55,491 nucleotides of DNA from NCBI RefSeq assembly GCF_028598745.1, contig NZ_JAQRFK010000019.1, positions 1-55,491 on the forward strand. Direction: 5' to 3'. The notes beneath the pieces are model-generated. The model worked only from the letters and a program-made list of their open reading frames with translations, did no database searches and was not told the origin of the DNA. The translations under genes and the position numbers were made by a program. Below are positions 20,799-30,654 of this stretch, in pieces. Within the stretch, counting starts at the first letter, position 1, and every line of letters begins with the position of its first letter. Origin of the DNA: Xenorhabdus sp. IM139775. GTDB lineage: Bacteria > Pseudomonadota > Gammaproteobacteria > Enterobacterales > Enterobacteriaceae.

Positions 20799-22103
20799 AT
20801 GACCCGTCGGACTATTGGGGTAGAAGAAAAACCGCCTTTGGCACAGACTATTCCTTTAAGTTTGCAACATCTGTTTGCCATGTTTGGTGCAACCGTTTTG
20901 GTTCCCATTTTGTTTAACGTCAATCCCGCGACGGTTTTATTGTTCAATGGCATTGGAACATTGCTGTATTTGGTCATTTGTCGAGGAAAAATTCCGGCTT
21001 ATTTGGGTTCCAGCTTTGCTTTTATTTCACCGGTATTGTTGTTACTGCCTTTGGGATATGAATTGGCATTGGGTGGATTTATTGTCTGTGGTTTGCTGTT
21101 TTGTCTGGTTGCCCTGATTGTCAAAGTGGCGGGAAGGGGATGGATCAATGTGCTATTTCCTCCGGCAGCGATGGGTGCCATTGTTGCGGTGATCGGGTTG
21201 GAATTGGCCGGTGTTGCCGCGGATATGGCGGGGTTGCGCCCGGCAGCGGGGACTGAGGTGAATCTGACCAATCTGACCATCGCCATGGTAACACTGGGTG
21301 TGACGATCTTGGGATCGGTCATGTTCCGTGGTTTTATGGCGATCATTCCGATTCTGATTGGTGTTTTGGCCGGTTATGCGTTGTCATTCTTTATGGGAAT
21401 TGTTGACTTAACCCCAGTCCGTGAAGCGCCGTGGTTTGCACTGCCGACGTTTTATACCCCGCGTTTTGAATGGTTTGCCATTATGACGATTTTACCTGCG
21501 GCGCTGGTGGTCATTGCGGAACATGTCGGGCACTTGGTGGTAACGGCAAATATTGTACAGAAAGATTTGCTGAAAAATCCGGGCCTGCATCGTTCAATGT
21601 TTGCCAACGGTTTCTCAACGATAATTTCAGGTTTTTTTGGTTCAACACCTAACACAACGTATGGCGAAAATATTGGTGTTATGGCGCTTACCCGTGTGTA
21701 CAGCACATGGGTGATTGGAGGCGCTGCGGTACTGGCAATATTGCTTTCCTGCGTGGGTAAACTGGCCGCGGCGATCCAAATTATCCCGGTTCCCGTTATG
21801 GGCGGTGTTTCCCTGCTGTTATATGGCGTGATTGGTGCATCCGGTATCCGGGTTTTGATTGATTCGAAAGTGGATTACAGCAAGGCACAAAATTTGATCC
21901 TGACGGCTGTTATTTTGATTATTGGTGTCAGCGGGGCGAAAATTCAGATCGGTGCGGCTGAATTAAAGGGAATGGCGCTGGCAACGATGGTGGGTATTGG
22001 TTTGAGTCTGTTTTTCAAACTGATAAGTATTATCCGCCCAGAAGAGCAGTATATTCATTCTTCTGTCGAGCCAATAAGAAATGATAATAAGAGTGAAGTG
22101 TAG
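20799..22103 (+). CDS. uraA: UraA, uracil:H+ symporter
   Basis: 434-residue NAT/NCS2 inner-membrane permease. The N-terminus PLAQTIPLSLQHLFAMFGAT and the TM3 substrate strand AYLGSSFAFISP match E. coli UraA; the later GFFGSTPNTTYGENIGVMAL and the conserved Glu in VVIAEHVGHLVV are the family's substrate and proton residues. It imports the uracil that Upp converts to UMP. Confidence 0.95.
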   Translation: MTRRTIGVEEKPPLAQTIPLSLQHLFAMFGATVLVPILFNVNPATVLLFNGIGTLLYLVICRGKIPAYLGSSFAFISPVLLLLPLGYELALGGFIVCGLLFCLVALIVKVAGRGWINVLFPPAAMGAIVAVIGLELAGVAADMAGLRPAAGTEVNLTNLTIAMVTLGVTILGSVMFRGFMAIIPILIGVLAGYALSFFMGIVDLTPVREAPWFALPTFYTPRFEWFAIMTILPAALVVIAEHVGHLVVTANIVQKDLLKNPGLHRSMFANGFSTIISGFFGSTPNTTYGENIGVMALTRVYSTWVIGGAAVLAILLSCVGKLAAAIQIIPVPVMGGVSLLLYGVIGASGIRVLIDSKVDYSKAQNLILTAVILIIGVSGAKIQIGAAELKGMALATMVGIGLSLFFKLISIIRPEEQYIHSSVEPIRNDNKSEV

Positions 22104-22134
22104 AAGAAAATAGGTTAATTAAATTTGTGAGATT

Positions 22135-22167
22135 AGAAAGGGCTTTTCAAGGCCCTTTCTGCTTTTA
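22135..22167 (+). terminator. Terminator after uraA
   Basis: AGAAAGGGC (22135-22143) pairs with GCCCTTTCT (22152-22160) around an 8-nt loop, followed by GCTTTTAAA. The T run is short but position and stem are right. Confidence 0.7.
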
Positions 22168-22517
22168 AATCACATTGGCATGACTCTGATTGAATAGGTG
22201 GGGGTGTTTCTTTCGTCTGTTTTGGAAAAACTTTATTTTCCATATGATATATATTTATAAAAATATGGTCATGGGCTTCAGAAACCCATATAGGATTATG
22301 TCTATTATTTTTTGGGTTAGGATCTTTTACTTGTCATAATTGAAAATAACGTGAGATGAATAAGTTAAAACGACCCGGTTGGTCGTAATCTCTCCATTTT
22401 ATGGAAGAATGTACTCGGATGGTCACCTTCTGCTTTAAACCCAGCATTCGTTTCATTTATAGAGACTTTTTGTGGTAAACTTAGCACTGTTCGTTATCCA
22501 TTCTGTTTGAGGTGCTT

Positions 22518-23219
22518 CTGAATACACCGTCGCAGCTTTCATTACCATTATATTTGCCCGATGATGAAACTTTTGCCAGTTTCTTTGCAGGTGAGAATAC
22601 TTCCTTATTAGCCGCAGTAAAATTGGCCATTAGTCAGTCACACGGCAGTTATATCTATTTTTGGTCCCGCGATGGCGGGGGCAAGAGCCATTTGCTTCAT
22701 GCAGCCTGTGCCGAATTGTCCCAACAGGGAGAAGCTGTAGGGTATGTGCCACTGGATAAACGTGCCTATTTTGTTCCTGAAGTTCTTGATGGCATGGAAC
22801 ATTTATCATTAGTGTGCATCGATAATATTGAGTGTATTGCCGGTGATCAGGAATGGGAAATGGCTGTTTTCAATCTTTACAACCGCATTGTAGAAATTGG
22901 CCGAACTTGTCTTTTGATCACTGGTGATCGTCCTCCACGGCAAATTAACCTGACACTCCCGGATTTGGCATCCCGTCTGGATTGGGGGCAAATTTACAAA
23001 TTACAGCCGCTGTCTGACGATGAGAAAATCCAAGCATTGCAGCTACGGGCAAGATTACGGGGTTTTGAATTGCCTGAGGATGTGGGGCGGTTTGTGTTGA
23101 AACGGCTCGACAGGGAAATGCAAACATTGTTTAAGACTTTGGATGAGCTTGATCGGGCTTCCATTGTGGCACAACGTAAACTGACGATCCCGTTTGTAAA
23201 AGATATCCTTGAGCTTTGA
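22518..23219 (+). CDS. hda: Hda, DnaA-inactivating AAA+ protein
   Basis: 233 residues from CTG 22518, which gives (M)[18 protein letters not shown], the E. coli Hda N-terminus and exact length. The upstream GAGGTG then serves as ribosome site. A GTG at 22512 in the same frame would add two residues; no ATG is available. The clamp-binding motif QLSLPL is at residues 6-11, the Walker A-like [11 protein letters not shown] follows, and the arginine-finger region is DLASRLDWG. Hda bound to the sliding clamp stimulates ATP hydrolysis by DnaA after initiation. The 350 bp upstream of it hold no other gene; I see one 6-bp inverted repeat (22370-22386). Confidence 0.92.
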   Translation: MNTPSQLSLPLYLPDDETFASFFAGENTSLLAAVKLAISQSHGSYIYFWSRDGGGKSHLLHAACAELSQQGEAVGYVPLDKRAYFVPEVLDGMEHLSLVCIDNIECIAGDQEWEMAVFNLYNRIVEIGRTCLLITGDRPPRQINLTLPDLASRLDWGQIYKLQPLSDDEKIQALQLRARLRGFELPEDVGRFVLKRLDREMQTLFKTLDELDRASIVAQRKLTIPFVKDILEL

Positions 23220-23251
23220 GTGACTAAAGCCGAAAGGGAACGGGTCAGGAT

Positions 23252-23288
23252 AAAAAAGTGATAGAGAATATCTCCCTGTCACTTTTTT
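23252..23288. terminator. Bidirectional terminator between hda and yfgD
   Basis: AAAAAAGTGA (23252-23261) pairs with TCACTTTTTT (23279-23288). The 17-nt loop contains a GAGA/TCTC stem. It yields a T run on both strands and serves the convergent hda and yfgD. Confidence 0.85.
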
Positions 23289-23313
23289 ATTGAAAATTTT
23301 TATTGAAAAAGCG

Positions 23314-23670
23314 TTACAACAGAATTTCTTTAACCTGCTCAGGCGGACGACCCAAACGAGCCTTATCACCGACAACCACAATGGGGCGCTCTATCAATTT
23401 AGGATTTTCAGCCATCGCCTGAAGCAAGGCCGTTTGGGATAACGTCGCATCGTCAAGGTTTAATTCCTTGTAGCGATCTTCTTTGGTACGCATTAATTGG
23501 CGGGCATCGTTGAAGCCGAGTTGCTTTAATAGTACGGCAAGTTGTTCTGCTGTCGGTGGCGTATCAAGATAATGAATGATTTCTGGTGTAATGCCGAGTT
23601 CTTCAACCAGCTTAAGTGTTTCACGGCTCTTTGAGCAGCGGGGATTATGGTAAAAGGTAACGTGTTGCAT
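23314..23670 (-). CDS. yfgD: YfgD, ArsC/Spx-family reductase-like protein
   Basis: 118 residues from ATG 23670, preceded by AAGGA at 8 bp; an ATG at 23685 would add five residues and lacks a good site. The thioredoxin-like ArsC fold shows the single active Cys in HNPRCSKSRETL and the conserved RPIVV and GRPPEQV motifs near the C-terminus. E. coli YfgD (119 residues) is the closest. The family includes glutaredoxin-dependent arsenate reductases, but YfgD's substrate is not established. Downstream of bepA, 15 bp away, as in E. coli. Confidence 0.9.
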   Translation of the reverse strand: MQHVTFYHNPRCSKSRETLKLVEELGITPEIIHYLDTPPTAEQLAVLLKQLGFNDARQLMRTKEDRYKELNLDDATLSQTALLQAMAENPKLIERPIVVVGDKARLGRPPEQVKEILL

Positions 23671-23685
23671 GTGAAAATCCTTCAT

Positions 23686-25134
23686 TCATTTATATTGGCC
23701 ATAGCTTTGTTGCAATTGGCGCAATTGATCAATCCGGGCATCATATCGTTCTTGCTCATTACTACCCAATTTTGCCAATGAACTGGCCTTGCCAAGTTGT
23801 TCTATGGCGGAGTCAAAATCACCTTTCAGTGCAATGAGTTCTGCATAGGCGGCGAGTTCATCGTTGTGTTTTCCTTGTCCTCCGGCTGCTTTTCTTAACA
23901 GTGTCCAGCCATTAAGGTCATCAGGGTGATTGAAGGTATAACGAAACAGAAGTTGTGAGGCCTGAGAATACTTCTTGTCCATAAGGTACGCGTTTGCGAG
24001 GTTAATTTGCAATACCGGATTGTTTTTCTGCTGCTTGAGTGCATCCTGCAAGCGAGTGATCGCGTTGGTATACTGTTTTTGCTCGATATCAATATCCGTC
24101 ATTGTATCGATAAACCAAATGTTATCCGGTTGTCTATCCAGCAATGGCGATAAGATTGCCCTGGCCTCGGCATACTTTTTGTCTTGAGAGAGTAAAATGG
24201 CGCGTCCATAGGCAGCAGCAAGCTGTTCTTTGGCGGTACCTTGGCTATATTTTTTCAGCAATGGTTCAATGTGGGGACGTTGATCCGTTGAATACATAGT
24301 TAAAATACGGACACGGGCGAACAGAAAATCTTGAGACTCTGCAACCGTTTTAGCCGGATATTGATTGGCCCGATTACGGGCGTCAGACATACGGCTGTCA
24401 GGTAATGGGTGAGTATATAGCATTTCAGGCAGCTTAGAGCTATAGCGGGATTGATCGACCAGTGCCTGCATAAAATTAGGCATGCCGTGTGGATCAAATC
24501 CTGCTCGACTCAGTGTTCGCATGCCAATACGATCCGCTTCTTGCTCATTCGATTGGGTAAAACTGATGATACCTTGCTGGAAGCCCGCCAGTGTTCCGCT
24601 GAGTGCAACCATTCCTGCTTGTGGATTGGCCACCATAAGCAGGAGAGAACCCAGTGTGCCAGCCCATGTCAGTGGTTTGTTCCGTTTTTGTTCTTCCATA
24701 AATCGGGCTAAATGCCGCTGTGTAACATGGGAAATCTCGTGGGCCATGACAGATGCCAGTTCACTTTCATTACGGCTATAGCGAAATAGTGCCGAATGGA
24801 GAACAACATGGCCGCCGAAAAATGCGTAGGCATTAATATTAGGGTTATCTAACAAATAGAAATGGAAAGGTGTTTTTACTGAATCGGCATGGTTGACTAA
24901 TTTCTGACCCAATTGATTAATGTATTGGGTCAGCAGCGGGTCATAAATCAGGGGGGATTGGGCCCTTATTGAACGTATATATAAATCGCCCATGGCCATC
25001 TCCTGATTGATGCTGAGCGTTGCCCCCGCTGTGGTGCCGATATCAGGTAGCGAGTCTTCAGTTGGTGAAGAGAATACAGGGGGATTGCCTAATAACAACA
25101 GGCTGATAAAAAGGGTTTGGGGTATTTTTCTCAT
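23686..25134 (-). CDS. bepA: BepA, periplasmic metalloprotease/chaperone
   Basis: 482 residues. A signal peptide of about 22 residues (ending VFS) is followed by an M48 protease domain with HEISH at 132-136 and the third zinc ligand in NEQEADRIGMRTL, then a C-terminal TPR domain (about 300-480, repeats such as NPVLQINLANAYLMDKKYSQ). BepA promotes LptD maturation and degrades stalled outer-membrane proteins with the BAM complex. Same bepA-yfgD order as E. coli. Confidence 0.95.
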   Translation of the reverse strand: MRKIPQTLFISLLLLGNPPVFSSPTEDSLPDIGTTAGATLSINQEMAMGDLYIRSIRAQSPLIYDPLLTQYINQLGQKLVNHADSVKTPFHFYLLDNPNINAYAFFGGHVVLHSALFRYSRNESELASVMAHEISHVTQRHLARFMEEQKRNKPLTWAGTLGSLLLMVANPQAGMVALSGTLAGFQQGIISFTQSNEQEADRIGMRTLSRAGFDPHGMPNFMQALVDQSRYSSKLPEMLYTHPLPDSRMSDARNRANQYPAKTVAESQDFLFARVRILTMYSTDQRPHIEPLLKKYSQGTAKEQLAAAYGRAILLSQDKKYAEARAILSPLLDRQPDNIWFIDTMTDIDIEQKQYTNAITRLQDALKQQKNNPVLQINLANAYLMDKKYSQASQLLFRYTFNHPDDLNGWTLLRKAAGGQGKHNDELAAYAELIALKGDFDSAIEQLGKASSLAKLGSNEQERYDARIDQLRQLQQSYGQYK

Positions 25135-25267
25135 AAAGCGATTCTCATAAAATGGTGTGCTCCATTCTAGCTATCAGTTTCATGAATACTTTTATGATAA
25201 AAGAGTACCTTAAAATCCTTCATCATCATAAATTTTAGTGAAAAATATTTATATGTATTGCAGCAAA

Positions 25268-25310
25268 GGAGTTGTACTTATGTTGGATAAATGGGAGTTG
25301 TACTTATGTT
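25268..25310 (+). repeat. Duplicated ribosome site and start codon before perM
   Basis: GGAGTTGTACTTATGTT occurs at 25268-25284 and again at 25294-25310 (period 26). Each copy has a GGAG ribosome site and an ATG. Confidence 0.9.
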
Positions 25311-25318
25311 TGATATGA
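25280..25318 (+). CDS. Possible 12-residue leader peptide overlapping perM
   Basis: The first copy of the duplicated start region opens a frame at ATG 25280 (MLDKWELYLCLI) that ends at TGA 25316-25318, 13 bp inside perM. Ribosomes using it would terminate next to the true perM start. It may be a harmless by-product of the duplication. Confidence 0.35.
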   Translation: MLDKWELYLCLI

Positions 25319-26385
25319 TCATGCAATGGTATCGTCGTCGTTTCGCTGATCCACAAGTCATTGCGTTATCAATTATTTTATTGGCGGGTTTTGGGATTAT
25401 CTATTTTTTCAATGGGATCCTGGCCCCGCTCCTTGCCGCGATTGTACTGGCTTATTTGCTGGAGTGGCCCACGGTGCAATTAGGAAAGTTAGGGTGTAGC
25501 CGTACCCTCTCTGTTTCCATTGTGTTAACCATTTTTATGGGGATCAGTGCGTTGGTGATCTTGATTGTTGCCCCGACAGTCTGGAGGCAGGGTTTAAACT
25601 TATTCTCCGATCTTCCCAATATGCTTAATCGGTTTAATGAATACGCGCATACTTTTCCCTCCCGTTATCCTGCGCTGGTTGATGCCGGTATTATCGATAT
25701 GGTTGCTGATAATCTGCGTGGCAAACTCTCTGGGGCGGGTGAATCCGTCTTTAAGTTTTCGGTTGCCTCTCTGATTGGGTTATTGACGCTGGCGATTTAT
25801 TTGATTCTGGTTCCCTTGATGGTGTTCTTTCTGTTGAAAGATAAAGACCAAATGGTGGCGGCATTGCAGCATGTATTGCCACGTAATCGCAGTTTGGCGG
25901 GGAAAGTGTGGCGCGAAATGAACCAGCAGATTACCAATTATATCCGCGGCAAAGTGACAGAAATGGTCATATTGACGCTCTGCACATATGCAGTATTTGC
26001 TTTCTTTGGATTGCATTATTCTCTGTTGCTGGCGGTTCTGGTCGGTTTGTCTGTGCTCATTCCTTATATCGGCACCGTGCTTGTCACCCTTCCGGTGATT
26101 GTGGTGGCGCTGTTTCAATGGGGATGCGGGGCTGATTTCTGGGCTCTGTTTATCGCGTATCTGGTGGTGCAAGGGTTAGATGGTAACCTGCTTGTGCCAA
26201 TTTTGTTTTCGGAAGCCGTCAATCTTCATCCACTGGTTATTATCCTGTCTGTCATTATTTTTGGTGGATTATGGGGATTCTGGGGCGTTTTCTTTGCCAT
26301 TCCGCTGGCAACGTTAATCAAGGCAGTGATTCATGCCTGGCCGGAGGAAAATCTGAAAGAAAAAAGTGACAATGGCAATGACTGA
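25306..26385 (+). CDS. perM: PerM, AI-2E family permease
   Basis: 359 residues from ATG 25306 (GGGAG 8 bp upstream), matching the E. coli N-terminus MLEMLMQWYRRRF as MFDMIMQWYRRRF. About eight TM helices with a long periplasmic stretch after TM3; the signature YLLEWPTVQL and the C-terminal GGLWGFWGVFFAIPLATLIK are intact. The family is named for autoinducer-2 export, but PerM's substrate is not established. It is divergent from bepA, as in E. coli. Confidence 0.92.
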   Translation: MFDMIMQWYRRRFADPQVIALSIILLAGFGIIYFFNGILAPLLAAIVLAYLLEWPTVQLGKLGCSRTLSVSIVLTIFMGISALVILIVAPTVWRQGLNLFSDLPNMLNRFNEYAHTFPSRYPALVDAGIIDMVADNLRGKLSGAGESVFKFSVASLIGLLTLAIYLILVPLMVFFLLKDKDQMVAALQHVLPRNRSLAGKVWREMNQQITNYIRGKVTEMVILTLCTYAVFAFFGLHYSLLLAVLVGLSVLIPYIGTVLVTLPVIVVALFQWGCGADFWALFIAYLVVQGLDGNLLVPILFSEAVNLHPLVIILSVIIFGGLWGFWGVFFAIPLATLIKAVIHAWPEENLKEKSDNGND

Positions 26386-26480
26386 TATTGCACCATGACG
26401 AATGGTTATTTATCGCGAAAATATTAAAAATCCGTTTGCTTTGAGTATGATGCAATAAAGTACTCAGTGAAAGTCAATCA

Positions 26481-26508
26481 GTTGCCGCTTTATTGATTGA
26501 GCGGCAAC
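26481..26508. other. 9-bp hairpin between perM and bcp
   Basis: GTTGCCGCT (26481-26489) and AGCGGCAAC (26500-26508) pair around a 10-nt loop between the convergent perM and bcp. Neither strand has a real T run, so termination is uncertain. Confidence 0.5.
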
Positions 26509-26549
26509 GCATTTAATCTATTACGCCGGCGATGGTGGCAGGCTGGCGA

Positions 26550-27020
26550 TTAATGTTGTTTCAGGTAATCCAGTACAACCTGATGATGCTCGCTGGTTTT
26601 GAATTTATCAAAAACGTGTTCAATCTCACCTTGTGGATTAATCAAGAAACTGATGCGGTGAATGCCGTCATAGATTTTCCCCATGAACTGTTTTTTGCCC
26701 CAAACACCAAATTGTTCGGCAACTTGATGATCAACATCAGAAAGCAGCGTGAAATTCAGCATCTCTTTTTCGACAAAGCGGGCTAACTTTTCAGGGGCAT
26801 CGGTGCTGATACCCAGTACCTTAACATTGACGTCTTTTAGTTCATCCACCGAGTCACGCAAGCCACATGCCTGAACGGTGCAGCCCGGCGTCATCGCCTT
26901 GGGGTAAAAATAAACTAAAACACGTTGACCTTTGAAGTCAGATAAATTAATGGGTTCGCCATTTTGGTCAGGAAGGTTGAATTGAGGGGCCTTATCACCA
27001 GTTTTCAATGGACTCATCAC
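26550..27020 (-). CDS. bcp: Bcp, thioredoxin-dependent thiol peroxidase
   Basis: 156 residues. Atypical 2-Cys peroxiredoxin with the motif YPKAMTPGCTVQACGLRD: the first Cys is peroxidatic and the second, five residues on, resolving. It reduces organic and fatty-acid hydroperoxides. It follows gcvR by 11 bp, as in E. coli, so both are probably co-transcribed. Confidence 0.94.
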   Translation of the reverse strand: MMSPLKTGDKAPQFNLPDQNGEPINLSDFKGQRVLVYFYPKAMTPGCTVQACGLRDSVDELKDVNVKVLGISTDAPEKLARFVEKEMLNFTLLSDVDHQVAEQFGVWGKKQFMGKIYDGIHRISFLINPQGEIEHVFDKFKTSEHHQVVLDYLKQH

Positions 27021-27031
27021 TCATTCTCCGT

Positions 27032-27589
27032 TTAATCGTGTTGATTTAAATGTTCTTGGACGATAATACTGCCTTGCGCATTCAATTCTGTACATAGATG
27101 ATGAAAGGTTTCTTTAAATATCGTGCCATTATCATCAAATGGGTTGTGGCCTGTAATTTGAATTTGCAGGCGAGCGGGGTGATCTGCCTCGGCAGGGTGT
27201 GTTTTTGATACCAGTTCCGCGATATTAAGATCTTGGGTCGTGAATAAACTGGTAAAACGTTCAACAATTCCCGGTGAATCATCGACATCTACCTTAACGG
27301 TGATGGTCGAAGGAAATATTTTCTGTTCCCCACACCGGGTACGTTTCATGACGATGAGTAATTCAAGTCCTGCCCCCTTCTGTGGCAAGGTTGACTCGAT
27401 CAAAGTAATGGCATTCCAGCTACCAGATAGTAACATGATAAAAGTAAATTCTTCGCCAAACATTGCCAGCCGGCTGTCTTCAATATTACAGCCGCATGTA
27501 CTGACGAGGCGGGTAATGGTATTGACGATGCCGGGACGATCGGTACCGAGGGCGGTGATCACTAAAAAATGCTGTTCTGATATTGGCAA
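27032..27589 (-). CDS. gcvR: GcvR, glycine cleavage system repressor
   Basis: 185 residues with two ACT domains: FLVITALGTDRPGIVNTIT at the N-terminus and VKVDVDDSPGIVERFTSLF in the second half. CGCNIEDSRLAMFGEEFTFIMLLSGSW-type residues match E. coli GcvR. In E. coli it binds GcvA and blocks activation of gcvTHP when glycine is low. It is divergent from dapA; the 236-bp gap shows no clear operator. Confidence 0.92.
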   Translation of the reverse strand: MPISEQHFLVITALGTDRPGIVNTITRLVSTCGCNIEDSRLAMFGEEFTFIMLLSGSWNAITLIESTLPQKGAGLELLIVMKRTRCGEQKIFPSTITVKVDVDDSPGIVERFTSLFTTQDLNIAELVSKTHPAEADHPARLQIQITGHNPFDDNGTIFKETFHHLCTELNAQGSIIVQEHLNQHD

Positions 27590-27825
27590 TGTGGTTTTCC
27601 TTTCGTTTTAATTGGTGTTTGCTGTGTTTAAACATAAAAAATGATCAACGGAAGGTCAATCGCATTTATCCGAAGAGCAAAATTATCATTTCTGTTTAAT
27701 TGGCTACACTTGATATTAACAAAATTCATTGAAATCGCTTGTTTAAAGAGTTTTCTTCTGTATGACAAGAAAGTACCATAAACTCCTCATTTGCAATTTT
27801 AGTTTTAACTCAGGGGGAAATGGCA

Positions 27826-28725
27826 ATGGTAAGCAATCATTCTGGTTTTACAGGCAGTATTGTTGCATTGATAACTCCGATGGACTCAGCGGGTCAGATT
27901 GATAAGGCCGGTTTGAGAAAATTGATTGATTATCATATCGCCAGCGGGACATCTGCGATTGTGTCTGTTGGTACAACCGGCGAGTGTGCAACGCTTAACC
28001 ATGACGAACACGTTAATGTTGTACTCACAACACTGGAAATAGCGGATGGACGCATTCCCGTGATTGCAGGAACAGGGGCAAATGCGACAGCGGAAGCCAT
28101 CTCCCTGACCCATTGTTTCGAAAACACAGGGGTTGTGGGTTGCCTGTCGGTGACACCTTATTATAATAAGCCATCACAGGAAGGCTTATATTTGCACTAT
28201 AAGGCAATCGCTGAGAATACTGACTTACCACAAATTCTGTATAATGTGCCATCTCGTACCGGATGTGATTTATTGCCACCGACGGTTGCGCGTTTGGCGG
28301 AACTGAAAAATATTGTTGCGCTAAAGGAAGCGACAGGGAACTTAAGTCGTGTTAGTCAGATCCAAGAATTGGTTAATGATGAAAATTTCATTCTTCTGAG
28401 TGGTGATGACGCAAGTTTTGTCGATTTCATGCAGCTTGGTGGTAAAGGTGTGATTTCTGTGACCGCAAACGTTGCGGCAGCGGAAATGGCACAGGTGTGT
28501 GAATTGGCTGGGCAAGGTAAATTTTTGCAAGCTCGTGACCTGAACAGCCGACTGATGGGTTTGCATCATCAATTATTTGTTGAACCTAGCCCGACGCCAG
28601 TTAAGTGGGCTTGCCGTCAATTGGGATTGATTGCCGATGATACATTGCGTTTGCCGATGATTCCGCTAACGCAGGAAGGGCAAATTCCGGTTGATAAGGC
28701 CTTGAAAATAGCTGGATTACTGTAA
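27826..28725 (+). CDS. dapA: DapA, 4-hydroxy-tetrahydrodipicolinate synthase
   Basis: 299 residues from ATG 27826 (AGGGGGA 7 bp upstream); an ATG two codons earlier is too near the ribosome site. TIM-barrel aldolase: Schiff-base lysine in VALKEATGN, catalytic tyrosine in [11 protein letters not shown] and [11 protein letters not shown] for substrate binding. Compared with E. coli it has a few extra N-terminal residues before FTGSIV. It condenses pyruvate with aspartate semialdehyde, the first step to diaminopimelate and lysine. First gene of dapA-bamC. Confidence 0.95.
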   Translation: MVSNHSGFTGSIVALITPMDSAGQIDKAGLRKLIDYHIASGTSAIVSVGTTGECATLNHDEHVNVVLTTLEIADGRIPVIAGTGANATAEAISLTHCFENTGVVGCLSVTPYYNKPSQEGLYLHYKAIAENTDLPQILYNVPSRTGCDLLPPTVARLAELKNIVALKEATGNLSRVSQIQELVNDENFILLSGDDASFVDFMQLGGKGVISVTANVAAAEMAQVCELAGQGKFLQARDLNSRLMGLHHQLFVEPSPTPVKWACRQLGLIADDTLRLPMIPLTQEGQIPVDKALKIAGLL

Positions 28726-28742
28726 AATTTTAGGGAATTTTA

Positions 28743-29789
28743 ATGGCAACATTATTGCAAAAATCGAAGGTCATGAAGATTGCTGGCCTGTCATTGGTAG
28801 TTTTGTTAGCTGCCTGTTCCAGCGATCAGCGCTATAAACGTCAGGTCAGCGGGGATCAATCCTATCTTGACGCGCCGCCACTGAAAGTATTGAACATTCC
28901 TGCGGGAATGATATTGCCGCTGCAAAATGGCGAATATAATATTCCGGCAACGGCTTCAACGGGGGCAGTGGGTAAAGATTTGGATATCCGTCCTCCTGTG
29001 CAGGCGCTGGCGTTATTGACGGGTTCCCGCGTTGAAAATAGTGCTAACAGCAGTAAGTTGTTGCTTGAAAATACCCCTGAATACAGCAAATTATGGTCAC
29101 AGGTCAACAATCTGCTGGCAGAAAAAGGGTATAAGGTCAGCCATAAAGATGACGCTGCGCAGACGTTGACGACAGACTGGATTATCTGGCAGCGGGCAGA
29201 TGAAAATGTTCCTTATCAGGGGCGCTACCGTGTTTCAGTTACCGATCAGGATTACCAAATAGCCCTGTCTGTTTCGAATGAAGGCTTAAAACATGGTGAA
29301 AAGGTTATTACCAATCCGGTGGATATCCAGCGTTACAACGTCATCATGCTGAATAAACTGGCGAGTGGCTTAAGCCTGCAACAAGAAGCGGCGAGCCTGA
29401 GCAGTGCTAAAAATTCCGGGGCATTAACGGTACAAAGCGGTAGTGATAATACCGGCTTGCCGCAAATCATTGTACGGGCACCTTACAACATCGTCTGGAG
29501 CAGGTTGCCCCATGCGTTGGAAAATATCGGCATGAACGTCACGGATCGTACGCGTTCCACCGGCGCGATAGAGGTGACTTATCAAGGACGAAACCCTTCT
29601 GATTGGGAAGCGTTGGGAGTAGAAGCGCCTCCCCTCAGCGAAAAAAATTACAAATTACAGGTGGGTGATTTGGATAACCGGAGCAGCCTACAGTTTATCA
29701 GCGAAAAAGGTAAACCGCTGACGCAATCTGAAAACGATCAGATGGTGTCTGTGCTGGAAGCGGTATTTAGCCAATCCAAAGAGAAGTAA
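28743..29789 (+). CDS. bamC: BamC, outer-membrane assembly lipoprotein
   Basis: 348 residues. The lipobox LLAAC ends a signal peptide of about 24 residues, giving a lipidated Cys. The conserved unstructured N-terminal segment SSDQRYKRQVSGDQSYLDA, which contacts BamD, follows, then two helix-grip domains (TDWIIW..., and YKLQVGDLDNRSSLQF near the end). Part of the BAM complex. It lies 17 bp after dapA, as in E. coli. Confidence 0.94.
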   Translation: MATLLQKSKVMKIAGLSLVVLLAACSSDQRYKRQVSGDQSYLDAPPLKVLNIPAGMILPLQNGEYNIPATASTGAVGKDLDIRPPVQALALLTGSRVENSANSSKLLLENTPEYSKLWSQVNNLLAEKGYKVSHKDDAAQTLTTDWIIWQRADENVPYQGRYRVSVTDQDYQIALSVSNEGLKHGEKVITNPVDIQRYNVIMLNKLASGLSLQQEAASLSSAKNSGALTVQSGSDNTGLPQIIVRAPYNIVWSRLPHALENIGMNVTDRTRSTGAIEVTYQGRNPSDWEALGVEAPPLSEKNYKLQVGDLDNRSSLQFISEKGKPLTQSENDQMVSVLEAVFSQSKEK

Positions 29790-29791
29790 CA

Positions 29792-29818
29792 GATAAAGGG
29801 GCCTCAGGCCCCTTTATC
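29792..29818 (+). terminator. Strong hairpin after bamC
   Basis: GATAAAGGGGCC (29792-29803) and GGCCCCTTTATC (29807-29818) form 12 perfect pairs with a TCA loop just after the bamC stop. No T run follows, so it may act as a 3' stabiliser or partial terminator before purC. Confidence 0.6.
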
Positions 29819-29895
29819 GTTGGGATAAGATATTTGGGATAAGTTTGTTGTTTAATTTTTTTACGTTTAAAGATGTCATATTTCCGGAGTATAAA

Positions 29896-30609
29896 ATGCA
29901 GAAAAAAGCTGAGTTGTATCGTGGAAAGGCAAAAACAGTGTATACCACTGATAATCCTGACTTACTTGTGCTGGAATTCCGTAATGATACATCAGCATTG
30001 GATGGTGAACGCATTGAACAGTTCGATCGCAAGGGAATGGTGAATAATAAATTCAATCATTTCATTATGGGCAAACTGGAAGAAGCGGGCATTCCGACGC
30101 AAATGGAACAGCGGTTGTCAGATAATGAATCCTTGGTGAAAAAACTGGATATGGTACCTGTTGAATGCGTTATTCGTAACCGTGCCGCAGGCTCCCTTGT
30201 TAAGCGTCTGGGAGTGGAAGAGGGAATGCTGCTGGATCCGCCACTGTTTGACCTGTTTCTGAAAGATGATGCCAAGCATGATCCCATGGTTAATGAATCC
30301 TACTGTGAGACATTCGGTTGGGTGAGTAAAGAACACTTATCTGAAATGAGACGTCTGAGCTACAAGGCCAATGAAGTATTGAGCAAATTATTTGATGATG
30401 CGGGCCTGATCCTGGTGGATTTTAAGTTGGAATTTGGTTTGTTCAACGGCAAGGTCGTATTGGGAGATGAATTTTCACCGGACGGTAGCCGCTTATGGGA
30501 TAAGCAGACGATGGATAAAATGGATAAAGACCGTTTTCGCCAAAGTCTCGGTGGCTTGATCGAAGCGTATGAAGAAGTTGCACGCCGTATTGGCGTTATT
30601 TTGGACTAA
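29896..30609 (+). CDS. purC: PurC, SAICAR synthetase
   Basis: 237 residues from ATG 29896 (GGAG 9 bp upstream), the exact E. coli length; the longer frame back to 29845 is not conserved. Motifs [40 protein letters not shown] and [10 protein letters not shown] cover the ATP and CAIR sites. It joins CAIR to aspartate in purine synthesis. Gene order dapA-bamC-purC is as in E. coli. I see no good PurR box upstream. Confidence 0.95.
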   Translation: MQKKAELYRGKAKTVYTTDNPDLLVLEFRNDTSALDGERIEQFDRKGMVNNKFNHFIMGKLEEAGIPTQMEQRLSDNESLVKKLDMVPVECVIRNRAAGSLVKRLGVEEGMLLDPPLFDLFLKDDAKHDPMVNESYCETFGWVSKEHLSEMRRLSYKANEVLSKLFDDAGLILVDFKLEFGLFNGKVVLGDEFSPDGSRLWDKQTMDKMDKDRFRQSLGGLIEAYEEVARRIGVILD

Positions 30610-30654
30610 TGACGCAAACGATTACTTGAAAATATTTTTTTAAATAAAAATAAA

